Origin: Nitrosomonas marina
GTDB lineage: Bacteria; Pseudomonadota; Gammaproteobacteria; Burkholderiales; Nitrosomonadaceae
Direction of reading: 5' to 3'
Assembly: GCF_900111605.1 (NCBI RefSeq)
Contig: NZ_FOIA01000030.1
Span: 1 to 40,281 of the forward strand
DNA length: 40,281 nt
This document shows, in pieces, positions 24,569-33,765 of this stretch. Every line of letters starts with the position of its first letter. Position 1 is the stretch's first letter. The translations under genes and the position numbers were made by a program. Below the pieces are notes generated by a model. The model worked only from the letters and a program-made list of their open reading frames with translations, was not told where the DNA came from and made no database searches.

Positions 24569-24754
24569 ATCAACTACCTGTAAAATAGGAATATACAGAA
24601 AATATGCAAAGATTATGCAATACAATCTTTCAAAAGCAGATGAAAATTTCAGCTGGTGCTGCACCACTATGGTGTACCGTTTATTTTAACCGGTTGCATT
24701 TGGGTCAGGGCCAGAATTAATTTGTGTGTGTACCATGATAAACAGATTATTAAT

Positions 24755-25744
24755 ATGAATAAAAGATATTTTCATGACCTCAAAGTGTTCATGGTCTATA
24801 CGCAATTACTTGGCTGCATCTTGTTTTTATCGGCGTGCGACAGCCAGCCAGCCAGTGATGAACCCGGCCAGGCCTTGGTTCGTGTAGATGGTGAAGAAAT
24901 AACTGTCATTCAGCTGAATGATGAATTGAACCGAGCCAAGGTCCAGCCTGACCAGATAGATCAAGCAAAGCAACAGTTACTTGAATCAATGATTGATCGC
25001 CAGCTAATGGTAGCTGAAGCCAAGCGCAATCAACTAGATCGTGCGCCGAATGTTATGCGTGCTATCGAACGCGCCAAAATGCAAATTATCGCCCAATCCT
25101 ACATGCAAACGACTTTGAATCATGTAGACGAACCAACAGACGCTGAAATCAGCCAGTATCACAACGAACATCCAGAACTCTTTGAAAACCGTAACAAATA
25201 TCATCTGACATTTTTACGTTATCCGGTTAACAATCTGAATGACGAACTGAATTCAGCCATTAATTCAGCACAATCAATCAGCGAGGCCACTCAATTACTG
25301 GATAAAAATCAGATTTCATATTTACGGGATAAAATGACGCGTACCACGATGGATATGCCACCTCAAATGATTGCCCGGCTTCGGGAAACCAAGCAAGGAG
25401 AGATGTTTCTTGTCAGTGAAAACACAACCAATCTGTTGGTATTTGTTGATAATGTAGAGAATAGCCCGGTATCAATCGAGGATGCAAGATCACAAATTTT
25501 TCTGTATTTACTGAATCAGAAACGTCGCGAAGCAGCACAGGCTGCCATTACGCAATTGCGCGCAGATGCTGAGATCGATTACCTGCATGCACGGCAAGAT
25601 ACAAGCAGTGAAACCGAAGCTGAAGCCAATACGACAGTCCAGTCCCTGTCCCCCCTGTTGGACTCTGAAGAAGACGACAAACTTCTGGATGATACATTGT
25701 TACAAAATGAATCAATTGAACGCGGCATTAGTGGCCTGAAGTGA
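24755..25744 (+). CDS. epsD: EpsD-family peptidyl-prolyl isomerase-like lipoprotein
   Basis: A 329-residue periplasmic lipoprotein of the EpsD family (SurA-like N-terminal chaperone domain plus parvulin-type region), part of XrtB-type EPS operons. The N-terminus carries a lipobox 'LSAC' with Cys28. Residues ~45-120 ('RVDGEEITVIQLNDELNRA', 'QLLESMIDRQLMVAEAKRNQLD') resemble the SurA_N domain. The parvulin part is poorly conserved, so isomerase activity is uncertain. The C-terminus is acidic and low in complexity. I chose the ATG at 24755, which gives a normal lipoprotein signal; the open frame extends to 24656. First gene of the eps operon, after a ~330-nt leader. Confidence 0.82.
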   Translation: MNKRYFHDLKVFMVYTQLLGCILFLSACDSQPASDEPGQALVRVDGEEITVIQLNDELNRAKVQPDQIDQAKQQLLESMIDRQLMVAEAKRNQLDRAPNVMRAIERAKMQIIAQSYMQTTLNHVDEPTDAEISQYHNEHPELFENRNKYHLTFLRYPVNNLNDELNSAINSAQSISEATQLLDKNQISYLRDKMTRTTMDMPPQMIARLRETKQGEMFLVSENTTNLLVFVDNVENSPVSIEDARSQIFLYLLNQKRREAAQAAITQLRADAEIDYLHARQDTSSETEAEANTTVQSLSPLLDSEEDDKLLDDTLLQNESIERGISGLK

Positions 25745-25781
25745 TCTTCTGAATGAAACTGCAACTGAGTCGATAGCGGAA

Positions 25782-26588
25782 ATGGTAAAAGTATTTTATT
25801 GGAGTCTGGCTTTGCTGCTGTATGGACTGTTGACCGGTCTTAGTCATGCTGATCCAAAAAATATTAATACGAGCCAGTTCAGTTCGGGAGATGTTTTAAA
25901 AATCATTGTGTATGGTAATCCTGATCTAACACTTGAAACCAAAGTGAACGAGTCAGGAAATATAACATTTCCTCTAATAGGGGAAATAACCATCGGGGGC
26001 CTGTCACCGAGTGCCGCCGAAAAAATGATTGCCGACCTGCTTGAGCATCAAGGTTTTCTGAAAAAACCACAGGTTACAATTCTGACCACAACCCTGTATA
26101 ACCAGCAGATTTCAGTACTCGGTCATGTCCGTAACCAGGGGCGTTATACCATAGAAGGCCAGAGAAGTTTGACGGATGTGCTCGCCATGGCAGGTGGAAT
26201 CAGCCCGGATGGCGGGAATACAGTAACATTAATTCGTGCTGAAAATGGACAATTCGTCAAAAAGGAAATAAACCTGCTTTCCATCTTTCAGTCGGGCAAT
26301 ATGAACTTGAATCCAATCATCCACGGTGGTGATCTTATCTATGTCGCTATTGCCCCGCGCTTTTATATTTATGGTGAGGTGCAGCGCCCGGGTTTCTACC
26401 GGCTGGAGCCCAACACGACTGTTGTTCAGGCGCTGTCAACCGGTGGCGGACTTAATCAACGAGGTACAGAACGCGGTGTTAGGATTCAACGTCGCGATGC
26501 TGACGGTATACTGCAAGTAATCAAGGTAAAACCGGATGATTTGGTGCAGCCTGATGATGTTGTTTATATTCAGGAAAGTTTGTTTTAG
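25782..26588 (+). CDS. epsE: EpsE, polysaccharide export protein (Wza-like)
   Basis: A 268-residue periplasmic/outer-membrane polysaccharide export protein. The signal peptide 'WSLALLLYGLLTGLSHA' ends near residue 23. The Poly_export domain begins 'FSSGDVLKIIVYGNPDLTLETKVNESGNITFPLIG', followed by two SLBB-type segments ('ISVLGHVRNQGRYTIEGQRSLTDVLAMAGGISPDG' and 'FYIYGEVQRPGFYRLEPNTTVVQALSTGGGLNQRG'). Unlike E. coli Wza it lacks a lipobox cysteine and the long C-terminal helix, so it probably works with an outer-membrane partner, for which EpsL (9273-10505) is the obvious candidate (inference). It lies 37 bp after epsD. Confidence 0.9.
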   Translation: MVKVFYWSLALLLYGLLTGLSHADPKNINTSQFSSGDVLKIIVYGNPDLTLETKVNESGNITFPLIGEITIGGLSPSAAEKMIADLLEHQGFLKKPQVTILTTTLYNQQISVLGHVRNQGRYTIEGQRSLTDVLAMAGGISPDGGNTVTLIRAENGQFVKKEINLLSIFQSGNMNLNPIIHGGDLIYVAIAPRFYIYGEVQRPGFYRLEPNTTVVQALSTGGGLNQRGTERGVRIQRRDADGILQVIKVKPDDLVQPDDVVYIQESLF

Positions 26589-26641
26589 ATGACAGTTTGT
26601 GTACGTGAGTATCAATCTGTGGACCTTGTCGAGTATCACAC

Positions 26642-28018
26642 ATGAATTTTTTGCAGCTAATCCGTATTCTGCAAGCACGTCATAAAATCGTGCTGTTTGT
26701 ATTGCTAGTCACTGTACTTACAACATTTTGTATCAGTATACTCCTTCCAAAATCATACAAGGCCACCACGACCGTTATGCTTACGAGTAAAGGTGTCGAC
26801 CCTGTAACAGGCCATACTATACCCATTCAATTGATGCATGGTTTTATGGCTACGCAACTGGATATTATCACCAGCAGCAGAACCGCATTGATGGTAGTGG
26901 ACCGGCTCAAGCTGGACCAGCATACAGCCATCAGACAGCGATTCGAAGAAGCGGATGGAGAAGGGAGTATTCGTCACTGGCTGGCCTCCATGCTGGTAAA
27001 GAATTTACATGTTGAGCCATCTCGTGAAAGCAACGTCATCAGTATCAGCTTTAAAGGTTCTGATCGAGAATTTGTCGCCGCCGTAGCAAATGCTTTTGCA
27101 CGTGCATATCAGGAGATAAACATTCGTTTGTCTGTAGAACCCTCGCAGCAGGCATCGGTGTATTTATCAAATCAATTACATGTCTTGCGCGAAAAACTGC
27201 AACTGGCGCAAAAAAAAGTATCTCGATTTCAGCAGGAGGAAGGGATAGTTGATGTAGATAACCGCCTTGATGTCGAAACGCGCCGGTTAAACGAGCTTTC
27301 CAGTAAATTAACCTTGGCGCAAAGTGATGTCATGGGTTCCGGCGGGGAGCGAAGCGATTCAAATACAGATGGAGGACACAGTCTTGTTAACAACACTTTG
27401 ATAAACGGGCTTAAGGTCAATCTCGTTCAGGCAGAAGCAAAATTGGCAGATACCCAACAAAGGCTGGGTAAGAACCATCCCGAGTATGAGGGAGTCAAGG
27501 CGCAGGTCGCAAAAATACGGGCCGAACTGGCTAAACATACAAAAATCACAACGCAGAAAGCCATCAGCCGGGAAGCGGAAATACGGGATGCGCTTGATAG
27601 TCAGAAAACCAAGGTGCTGGCATTGCAGCAGGCCCGAAATGAACTCAAGTTGCTAATAAGGGAAGCCGAGGGCGCACAACATGCTTATGACAGTGCATTG
27701 CAACATTTGAATAGAACAAGTCTGGAGGGTCGCTCTGATCTTTCAAGTGTTTCCATTCTTGACCCTGCGACTGTTCCGACCAGTCATGATAGCCCAAACC
27801 TGCAACTCAATTTAATAGTATCGGTCTTTCTTGGCAGTCTGCTCGGCGTTGTCTTCGGTTTATTAGCGGAGATGGCTGACCGGCGAATCCGGTCAACGGA
27901 AGATCTGATCGATGTTCTGCAGGCCCCCATACTGGGTCATATCGATCTGCGTTCTGAGACAACCGGACGTTTTCACTGGACTTTCTTGAAACCTACCCAC
28001 AAAGTAACGGAATATTAA
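26642..28018 (+). CDS. epsF: EpsF, polysaccharide chain-length determinant (Wzz)
   Basis: A 458-residue inner-membrane polysaccharide co-polymerase. One N-terminal membrane segment (residues ~15-35) precedes the Wzz domain 'LPKSYKATTTVMLTSKG'. A long periplasmic coiled-coil region follows (~170-360), then a GNVR-type segment and a second membrane segment near residue 390 ('LNLIVSVFLGSLLGVVFGLLAEMADRRIRSTEDL'). It has no kinase domain; that role is in the separate EpsG gene 7 bp downstream. It would set polymer length together with EpsG and the Wzy polymerase. Confidence 0.9.
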   Translation: MNFLQLIRILQARHKIVLFVLLVTVLTTFCISILLPKSYKATTTVMLTSKGVDPVTGHTIPIQLMHGFMATQLDIITSSRTALMVVDRLKLDQHTAIRQRFEEADGEGSIRHWLASMLVKNLHVEPSRESNVISISFKGSDREFVAAVANAFARAYQEINIRLSVEPSQQASVYLSNQLHVLREKLQLAQKKVSRFQQEEGIVDVDNRLDVETRRLNELSSKLTLAQSDVMGSGGERSDSNTDGGHSLVNNTLINGLKVNLVQAEAKLADTQQRLGKNHPEYEGVKAQVAKIRAELAKHTKITTQKAISREAEIRDALDSQKTKVLALQQARNELKLLIREAEGAQHAYDSALQHLNRTSLEGRSDLSSVSILDPATVPTSHDSPNLQLNLIVSVFLGSLLGVVFGLLAEMADRRIRSTEDLIDVLQAPILGHIDLRSETTGRFHWTFLKPTHKVTEY

Positions 28019-28024
28019 TGCGAT

Positions 28025-28936
28025 ATGAATCCGTCTATATTACCTGCAGTCGAATTTGTTAAACCGCAAGATGCTTCTTCTTCCCTGACCAGCTCTACCC
28101 CACGTCAAATACGGCGTATCGGCCAGATTCTTCTGGAAATGGGCAAGTTAACTTTAGACGATATTGGAAATATACTGCAACTGCAAAAAAAGAAACAGGT
28201 CCAGTTCGGGGTTGCTGCCAGGCAGCTGGAATTGATTTCAGATAATGACATTCAGCATGCATTAGCTTGCCAACTTGACGACTCGCGCCTGCGTACAAAA
28301 CATCAAAGCATTGCGGTAAACCTGCCCATACTAAATCAACCAGACAGCACTCTGGCGGAATCGATTCGCTCAGTACGAACCCAGTTGATTTTGCGAGGAT
28401 TTCCATCCAGCCAGAATGCATTAGCCATAGTCGGGATTCGAAAAAACGCTGGAACAAGTCATTTTGTTGCAAGTCTTGCGGCCATGTATTCCCAATTAGG
28501 CAAACGGACGTTGCTTATTGACGCAAATTTCAAAAATCCTGTTCAGCATCAGCTATTTGGCCTGACTGACAATCGGGGTTTAGCTGATCTGCTGACCGAC
28601 CACGCTAATGCAGCTGATGTACTGGTAACCCTGGATTCATTACCGAACCTAACGCTGTTGCCATCCGGAACTTCGCAAATGAATTCATCGGAATTACTTG
28701 GTTTGGCCCAGTTTAAAGCTATCCACGAGATGCTGACTAGCCAATTTGATGTCGTGCTATACGATACGCCCGATATTCAGGAAACCATTGATGCCCTGAT
28801 GATTAGTCATTATTGTGATTTTGCTTTACTGCTGGTACACAAGCACCGATCCCGCCTGGCCGATGTAAGCGCCGTTAATAAACAAATGGCAGACAACGGT
28901 ATCACGATCATAGGGTCAATTCTTATTGACTGTTAA
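28025..28936 (+). CDS. epsG: EpsG-type protein: MshEN-like domain + degenerate BY-kinase
   Basis: A 303-residue partner of EpsF. Residues 31-83 contain two tandem 24-residue motifs of the form RLGx8Lx4LxxxLxxQ: R31-I-G33...L42...I47...L51..Q54, and Q60-F-G62...I71...I76...L80..Q83, separated by exactly five residues (55-59). This is the layout of the MshEN c-di-GMP-binding domain. Residues ~105-300 are a BY-kinase/ParA fold with Walker A' 'LLIDAN' (163-168) and Walker B 'VVLYDTPD' (243-250). The P-loop reads 'GIRKNAGTS' (137-145), where the nucleotide-binding Lys is replaced by Thr, and there is no C-terminal tyrosine cluster. ATP hydrolysis or kinase activity is therefore doubtful; a c-di-GMP-sensing co-polymerase regulator is possible. 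Confidence 0.82.
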   Translation: MNPSILPAVEFVKPQDASSSLTSSTPRQIRRIGQILLEMGKLTLDDIGNILQLQKKKQVQFGVAARQLELISDNDIQHALACQLDDSRLRTKHQSIAVNLPILNQPDSTLAESIRSVRTQLILRGFPSSQNALAIVGIRKNAGTSHFVASLAAMYSQLGKRTLLIDANFKNPVQHQLFGLTDNRGLADLLTDHANAADVLVTLDSLPNLTLLPSGTSQMNSSELLGLAQFKAIHEMLTSQFDVVLYDTPDIQETIDALMISHYCDFALLLVHKHRSRLADVSAVNKQMADNGITIIGSILIDC

Positions 28937-28957
28937 CAAAAAACATATTCGATCATC

Positions 28958-29848
28958 ATGATTTTATCCGTCACAGACCGGCATATCCGGAATACAGGGT
29001 TTTTCTTCTGGCTGCCCATCCTGATTGGTTTGATTGTATTGTATTTGCCTACTTTTTATGATCTAGCCAACGGATTGTGGACAGAAGACGAGCAAATGCA
29101 TGGTCCAATCATATTAGTACTTTCCATATGGCTCATTTATCGAAAATGGCCCCAAATGATAAGGCGCAGCGAATACAGCCCCCCTGCCGCAAGCGGCTGG
29201 CTTTTATTGATCGTGGCTTTGGGGTTATATGCCATCGGGCGTTCACAGCAAATCCTTGTATTTGAAATCGGGTCGTTTATTTTGGCCCTGACAGCAGTTC
29301 TATTAATTTCACGTGGTACTGCAGCCCTTAAAGTGCTGTGGTTTCCGCTATTCTTTATGCTGTTTATGATTCCGCTGCCTGGCCCGGTTGTCAGCATGTT
29401 GACGATGCCAATGAAAATGGCTGTATCCTATGTTGCGGAGCATGTTTTGTTTTGGGCAGAATATCCAATCGCCCGAAATGGCGTCATACTTCAAATCGGT
29501 CAATACCAGTTGCTCGTAGCTGATGCATGTGCTGGCCTGCAGACACTTCTGACACTGGAAGCGCTGGGATTGTTTTATTTAAATCTGGTCCAACATTCTT
29601 CAGCATTGCGTAATGTTACGTTGGTCATTCTGATTATTCCTATTTCATTTGTGGCAAATGTTATTCGCGTTATCGCACTTACATTGATTACATATCATTA
29701 CGGGGATGCTGCCGGCCAGGGATTTCTGCATGGATTCGCTGGCATGGTGTTGTTTATCAGCGCACTTATTCTGATATTGAGCGTAGATTCATTTTTGCAC
29801 TTTTTAACAAAACGGCGATGGACGAATTCAGCCGTAACTACTGCATGA
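28958..29848 (+). CDS. xrtB: Exosortase B
   Basis: A 296-residue integral membrane cysteine protease/transpeptidase with about eight hydrophobic segments. The catalytic residues are C191 ('VADACAGLQTL'), R237 ('FVANVIRVIAL') and H258 ('GFLHGFAGM'). The 'MHGPIILVLSIWL' segment near residue 48 is typical of the exosortase group. It cleaves PEP-CTERM sorting signals on the periplasmic side; four likely substrates are encoded at 6285-6974, 7009-7611, 14536-15378 and 15951-16790. Assignment to type B rests on the split arrangement with a separate EpsI and the epsDEFG neighbours. epsI overlaps its stop codon (ATGA). Confidence 0.92.
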   Translation: MILSVTDRHIRNTGFFFWLPILIGLIVLYLPTFYDLANGLWTEDEQMHGPIILVLSIWLIYRKWPQMIRRSEYSPPAASGWLLLIVALGLYAIGRSQQILVFEIGSFILALTAVLLISRGTAALKVLWFPLFFMLFMIPLPGPVVSMLTMPMKMAVSYVAEHVLFWAEYPIARNGVILQIGQYQLLVADACAGLQTLLTLEALGLFYLNLVQHSSALRNVTLVILIIPISFVANVIRVIALTLITYHYGDAAGQGFLHGFAGMVLFISALILILSVDSFLHFLTKRRWTNSAVTTA

Positions 29849-30561
29849 ATAAAATGAAACATTCGCTAATTCTTATGAAAAACCCGATATTGACTAGCCT
29901 GGTTCTATGTTTGCTGATGATATCCACTGCTGCTTTGACAATGGTGATAACACCCACTGTCAAAATTGCAGACCTGAGAGGTACAATTGATCTGGAAGCG
30001 TTGATTCCAGTATCTTTCAATGACTGGAAAATTGATACATCCATCATCCCATTACAGGTCGACCCCAAAACTCAGGCGCAGCTGGATAAGCTGTACAATC
30101 AAACACTGGCAAGAACGTATATCAATTCTCAAGGCATGCGTGTCATGCTGGCCGTCGCATATGGCGGCGATCAAAGTGATCAATTGTCGCTACACAAACC
30201 GGAAGTCTGCTATTTGGCACAGGGCTTCGAAATTAAACAAAATATTGCCGGAGAAATAAACACACAGTACGGCAATTTGCCAGGCAGGCGTTTGCTGGCA
30301 ATACGCGGCAATCGTAGCGAACCAATTACTTATTGGGTAACTATCGGTGATAAAGCAGTTTTGTCCGGTATAAACCAAAAATTACAGCAAGTCCGCTATG
30401 GTTTGTCCGGAAATGTCCCAGACGGTATGCTGGTGCGCGTATCGACACTTGGTACAAATATTGAACAGGCCTACCAAATACAGGAAATTTTTTTACAGGA
30501 CATGCTGGTATCCTTGGATGCTGGCATGCGCAGCAGGCTAACTGGTTTCGCTGATCTGTAA
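29845..30561 (+). CDS. epsI: EpsI, exosortase B-associated protein
   Basis: A 238-residue protein with an N-terminal membrane segment ('TSLVLCLLMISTAALTMVI') and a periplasmic EpsI domain. The family signature 'LHKPEVCYLAQGFEI' is clear (residues ~115-130). In many genomes this domain is fused to exosortase; here it is separate, which is usual for XrtB. Its role is unknown but always linked to exosortase. The ATG at 29845 overlaps the xrtB stop; a longer open frame starts at 29818. A purine-rich gap of 32 bp separates it from the wzy-like gene. Confidence 0.88.
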   Translation: MNKMKHSLILMKNPILTSLVLCLLMISTAALTMVITPTVKIADLRGTIDLEALIPVSFNDWKIDTSIIPLQVDPKTQAQLDKLYNQTLARTYINSQGMRVMLAVAYGGDQSDQLSLHKPEVCYLAQGFEIKQNIAGEINTQYGNLPGRRLLAIRGNRSEPITYWVTIGDKAVLSGINQKLQQVRYGLSGNVPDGMLVRVSTLGTNIEQAYQIQEIFLQDMLVSLDAGMRSRLTGFADL

Positions 30562-30593
30562 CTGAAATATACAATTAGGGATTCCAGCCCAAA

Positions 30594-32078
30594 ATGAATC
30601 ACCTCTTTCCTGTAGCCAACCGCGCGAATCCAACATTTATCATATTAATACTCAGTATTCCGTTTGCGCTGTTTTTCGGGTTGATGGCTGTCACTGCAAA
30701 TCCCCTGCTAATTAGTTTTGCAGTAGCACTGATACTCGGTTTTGCATTATTGGCCAAACCTGACTGGATCATCTGGATAATACTGACGCTTGGGTTATTG
30801 ACAATCGGCATACTACCACTCTTCATTCATGAAGGTTTTGCTGCCAGAAGTGCGTGGGGCGTTTCAATACTTGGTTTTTTCCTGATGTGTGTCGGGTTTT
30901 TCAAGATACTTTCAACTCCGAGTATTCAGAAGGAAACACCCGCATTTATCTGGATCGCGTTACTGTTTTTTATTTATGCCATTACTGTTTCACTGACAAA
31001 CTGGCATTCGTCTGGCGAGTTTTTTGGTGGCGTTAAACGTTACTTTCAGATGTGGGGATTCATCTTTGCGTTGTGCTGGCTGTCTCTGGACGAACAAAAA
31101 ATCCAGCGCTGGCGTGTTTATATGCTCTGCATCACTGCCATGCAACTGCCGCTGGCAATTTATCAGTTAATAACCTGGGTACCCTTTCGAGAGAGCATAA
31201 AAAGTGCTTATCCAAATATGGTGCCGATTGATGTTGTTGCTGGCACATTCGGTTCAAGTATTACCGGAGGTGGAGCAAGTGCCGAAATGGCAACTTTTCT
31301 GATTATTATCCTGGGTTTTGTATTAGCACGGCGAATGGAAAAAATTCTGCCAAACAAATATTTTATCTTACTGTTGTTTATCAGCATGGCCCCCTTGTTC
31401 CTGGGTGAAACGAAGGCGGTATTGTTTATGCTTCCACTCATGTTCATGGTGCTTTACCGGCATAAAATAATGAGCCAGTTTCGTTACTGGCTGCTGAGTT
31501 TCACGATGATCATGTTGATAACAATCGCGGCTGGATATACATATTTGAGCGTGATGCCCGAGAAAAACCGAGAAGCACTCATTTCTGACACGATTGAATA
31601 TAATTTTCTGGACAAAGGTTATGGGGGTTATTATCTGAACCGTACAACTGCTATTACTTTCTGGGCACAGAAACAGCAAGTCGGTAATCCGATAGCATTT
31701 ATTTTTGGAAACGGCCTGGGTGCATCCCACAGTGCCACACAGGGACATATAGCTGTACATTACCCTGGATATGGCATAGACCTGACTGCTGTTCCGACCC
31801 TGCTCTGGGATCTGGGGTTAGCTGGTTTCCTTTTATTCTTGGCAATACTGATATCAGCCTGGCGTTGCGCCAGTCGATTAATAAGGGAGTCATCCTCCGC
31901 AATTGTCCGCGCAGATGCGAAGGCCATACAGGCAGCGCTAACACTCTTTGCCTTTTATCTGTTTTACCGGATCGGTATTCTGGAATTATTGAGTTTTCAG
32001 ATTGTATTTACCCTTCTGTTAGGTTACCTGGCCTGGTTGTATCGACAGCATCTACAAACCGCGAGCGATAACGTTTAA
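30594..32078 (+). CDS. Wzy-like exopolysaccharide polymerase
   Basis: A 494-residue multi-spanning inner-membrane protein with about 12 hydrophobic segments and one larger periplasmic loop (residues ~320-390, including 'GYGGYYLNRTTAITFWAQKQ' and 'FGNGLGASHSATQGH'). This layout is that of the O-antigen ligase/Wzy polymerase superfamily. In this operon, between exosortase/EpsI and a flippase, it is most likely the repeat-unit polymerase. Ligase activity is the alternative. Wzx follows after 12 bp. Confidence 0.78.
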   Translation: MNHLFPVANRANPTFIILILSIPFALFFGLMAVTANPLLISFAVALILGFALLAKPDWIIWIILTLGLLTIGILPLFIHEGFAARSAWGVSILGFFLMCVGFFKILSTPSIQKETPAFIWIALLFFIYAITVSLTNWHSSGEFFGGVKRYFQMWGFIFALCWLSLDEQKIQRWRVYMLCITAMQLPLAIYQLITWVPFRESIKSAYPNMVPIDVVAGTFGSSITGGGASAEMATFLIIILGFVLARRMEKILPNKYFILLLFISMAPLFLGETKAVLFMLPLMFMVLYRHKIMSQFRYWLLSFTMIMLITIAAGYTYLSVMPEKNREALISDTIEYNFLDKGYGGYYLNRTTAITFWAQKQQVGNPIAFIFGNGLGASHSATQGHIAVHYPGYGIDLTAVPTLLWDLGLAGFLLFLAILISAWRCASRLIRESSSAIVRADAKAIQAALTLFAFYLFYRIGILELLSFQIVFTLLLGYLAWLYRQHLQTASDNV

Positions 32079-32090
32079 CATGATTCAGAA

Positions 32091-33602
32091 ATGTACACTG
32101 CATCTGAACTGAAATACAGCGCGTTGCATTTCCTGGCAGGTAAAGCAGTATCGGCATTTCTTACTTTCGCCACTTTATTGCTGCTGGTTAGAATACTTAC
32201 CACGAAAGAATATGGGATGTATGTTCTGCTCGTAGCCGGCATGGAAATGGCGCTGGCGATCTTTTCATTTGGCCTGCCCTGGTTATTGGCACGTTATTTG
32301 CCTGAATTCCGGTTGAATGCCCGTCGCACACAAATCACTCGATTTATATGGCAAATTGTAGCGCTGCTTGGATTATTTCTCATTTTAGGCAGTTTGTTCA
32401 CCTGCTTTGCTGTTCCGTATTTCCTTCCCCTTGAATTGGTTCAATATGCAGAAGTAACTAAATTGTTTTTGGTTGTATTGATTCTCGAAGGCTTGAGCAG
32501 GCGTATTCGGGAAAATATCCTGGCTCCTTTGATGCAACAAAAAATAGCACAAATCAGCCTGGTAGTACGCAATATCAGCTTTCTGCTCATAATTGGTTTT
32601 TTTGCGTTTCAAAATAATATCGATTTACTCCATGTGGTCTATGCCGAAATTGTTTCATCTATATTAAGCTTATGGCTAGTTGCATACGGACTGGTCTGGC
32701 ATTTAAAGCGCTATCGCGAGAAGATTGACCCGAACGATTGGAACATTCCCGAATGGCGAAAAATGTGGTCCCTTGCTTGTAATATGTATTTTAATAATCT
32801 AATAACATTACTATACAGCCCGCAAATCTTCATCTTTTTGTCTCAGCGCTACCTGGGTATCGAGGCGACCGCATTGTTCGGATTTTTATGTAAAATATAT
32901 GCTCAGATTGCAAATTATTTACCAGCAACATTGTTATTCAACTTGATCCAGCCAAAACTGGTCGCAAGCTACATTAGCTCTGGAGACATCAGGGAATTAA
33001 CGCATAATGCGAACCTGGCAGGTAAATTGAGTTTGTTTATTTTAATGCCGGCCATCGTTTTTATCTGGTTGAGTGGCGATGAGTTCCTCAATTTGCTAAG
33101 TGATGGCAAGTTTCTGTTATCAGGTAATTATTTTTTAGGTTTAATGCTGGCCATGATTCCACTTAGTCAGCACCGTATCTTGACAACCGTTCTGGTAGCC
33201 ATTGATAAATACAGAATTGTTGTATGGGGCGGTTTTTTCGGTGCATTATCATTGCCAATGGCCTATTTATTTCTGGAAATGGATAAAGGATTATGGGGAC
33301 CGATCATTGCGATTATTGCCGGTCAGGCATTCTATAATCTTACTATTATTTTTTATCTGGTGCACAACACGGCATACCGTCCGGATACGGCCGGTTTCTT
33401 CAGGCTAATACTATCTTCATTCTGTGTATTGATTATTGTGCAATTTACCTTTGAATGGCTACACAGTGAAATCAGTATGTTGTTAATGATGGTTGCTGTA
33501 ATTGTATGTTTCTTGTTGTCGGCTTATTTAATCAAACCTTTTAAAGCTGAAGAAAGGAAAAGACTAAATACTTTTATGAATAAAAAAATATTTATCTGGT
33601 AA
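32091..33602 (+). CDS. Wzx-like lipid-linked oligosaccharide flippase
   Basis: A 503-residue integral membrane protein with about 12-14 hydrophobic segments. The N-terminus 'YSALHFLAGKAVSAFLTFATLLLLVRILTTKEYGMYVLLVAGMEMALAIFSFGLPWLLARYLPEF' matches the start of polysaccharide transporter (MOP superfamily) flippases. It would move undecaprenyl-linked repeat units to the periplasmic face for the polymerase. It sits between the wzy-like gene (12-bp gap) and the sulfotransferase gene. Confidence 0.85.
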   Translation: MYTASELKYSALHFLAGKAVSAFLTFATLLLLVRILTTKEYGMYVLLVAGMEMALAIFSFGLPWLLARYLPEFRLNARRTQITRFIWQIVALLGLFLILGSLFTCFAVPYFLPLELVQYAEVTKLFLVVLILEGLSRRIRENILAPLMQQKIAQISLVVRNISFLLIIGFFAFQNNIDLLHVVYAEIVSSILSLWLVAYGLVWHLKRYREKIDPNDWNIPEWRKMWSLACNMYFNNLITLLYSPQIFIFLSQRYLGIEATALFGFLCKIYAQIANYLPATLLFNLIQPKLVASYISSGDIRELTHNANLAGKLSLFILMPAIVFIWLSGDEFLNLLSDGKFLLSGNYFLGLMLAMIPLSQHRILTTVLVAIDKYRIVVWGGFFGALSLPMAYLFLEMDKGLWGPIIAIIAGQAFYNLTIIFYLVHNTAYRPDTAGFFRLILSSFCVLIIVQFTFEWLHSEISMLLMMVAVIVCFLLSAYLIKPFKAEERKRLNTFMNKKIFIW

Positions 33603-33765
33603 AGACCTGACAAAATAGCGTGACATCACACAAACAGGAATCTGGATTTACAGTTGTCGCTCCGATCACCAATCAACTATTCGTTTTTAATGAACGAATC
33701 TGGCTGAGGTGTTGGATACATCAATTATCGATTACGGAATTATTTCGAAAACTGACTTGCTTACA

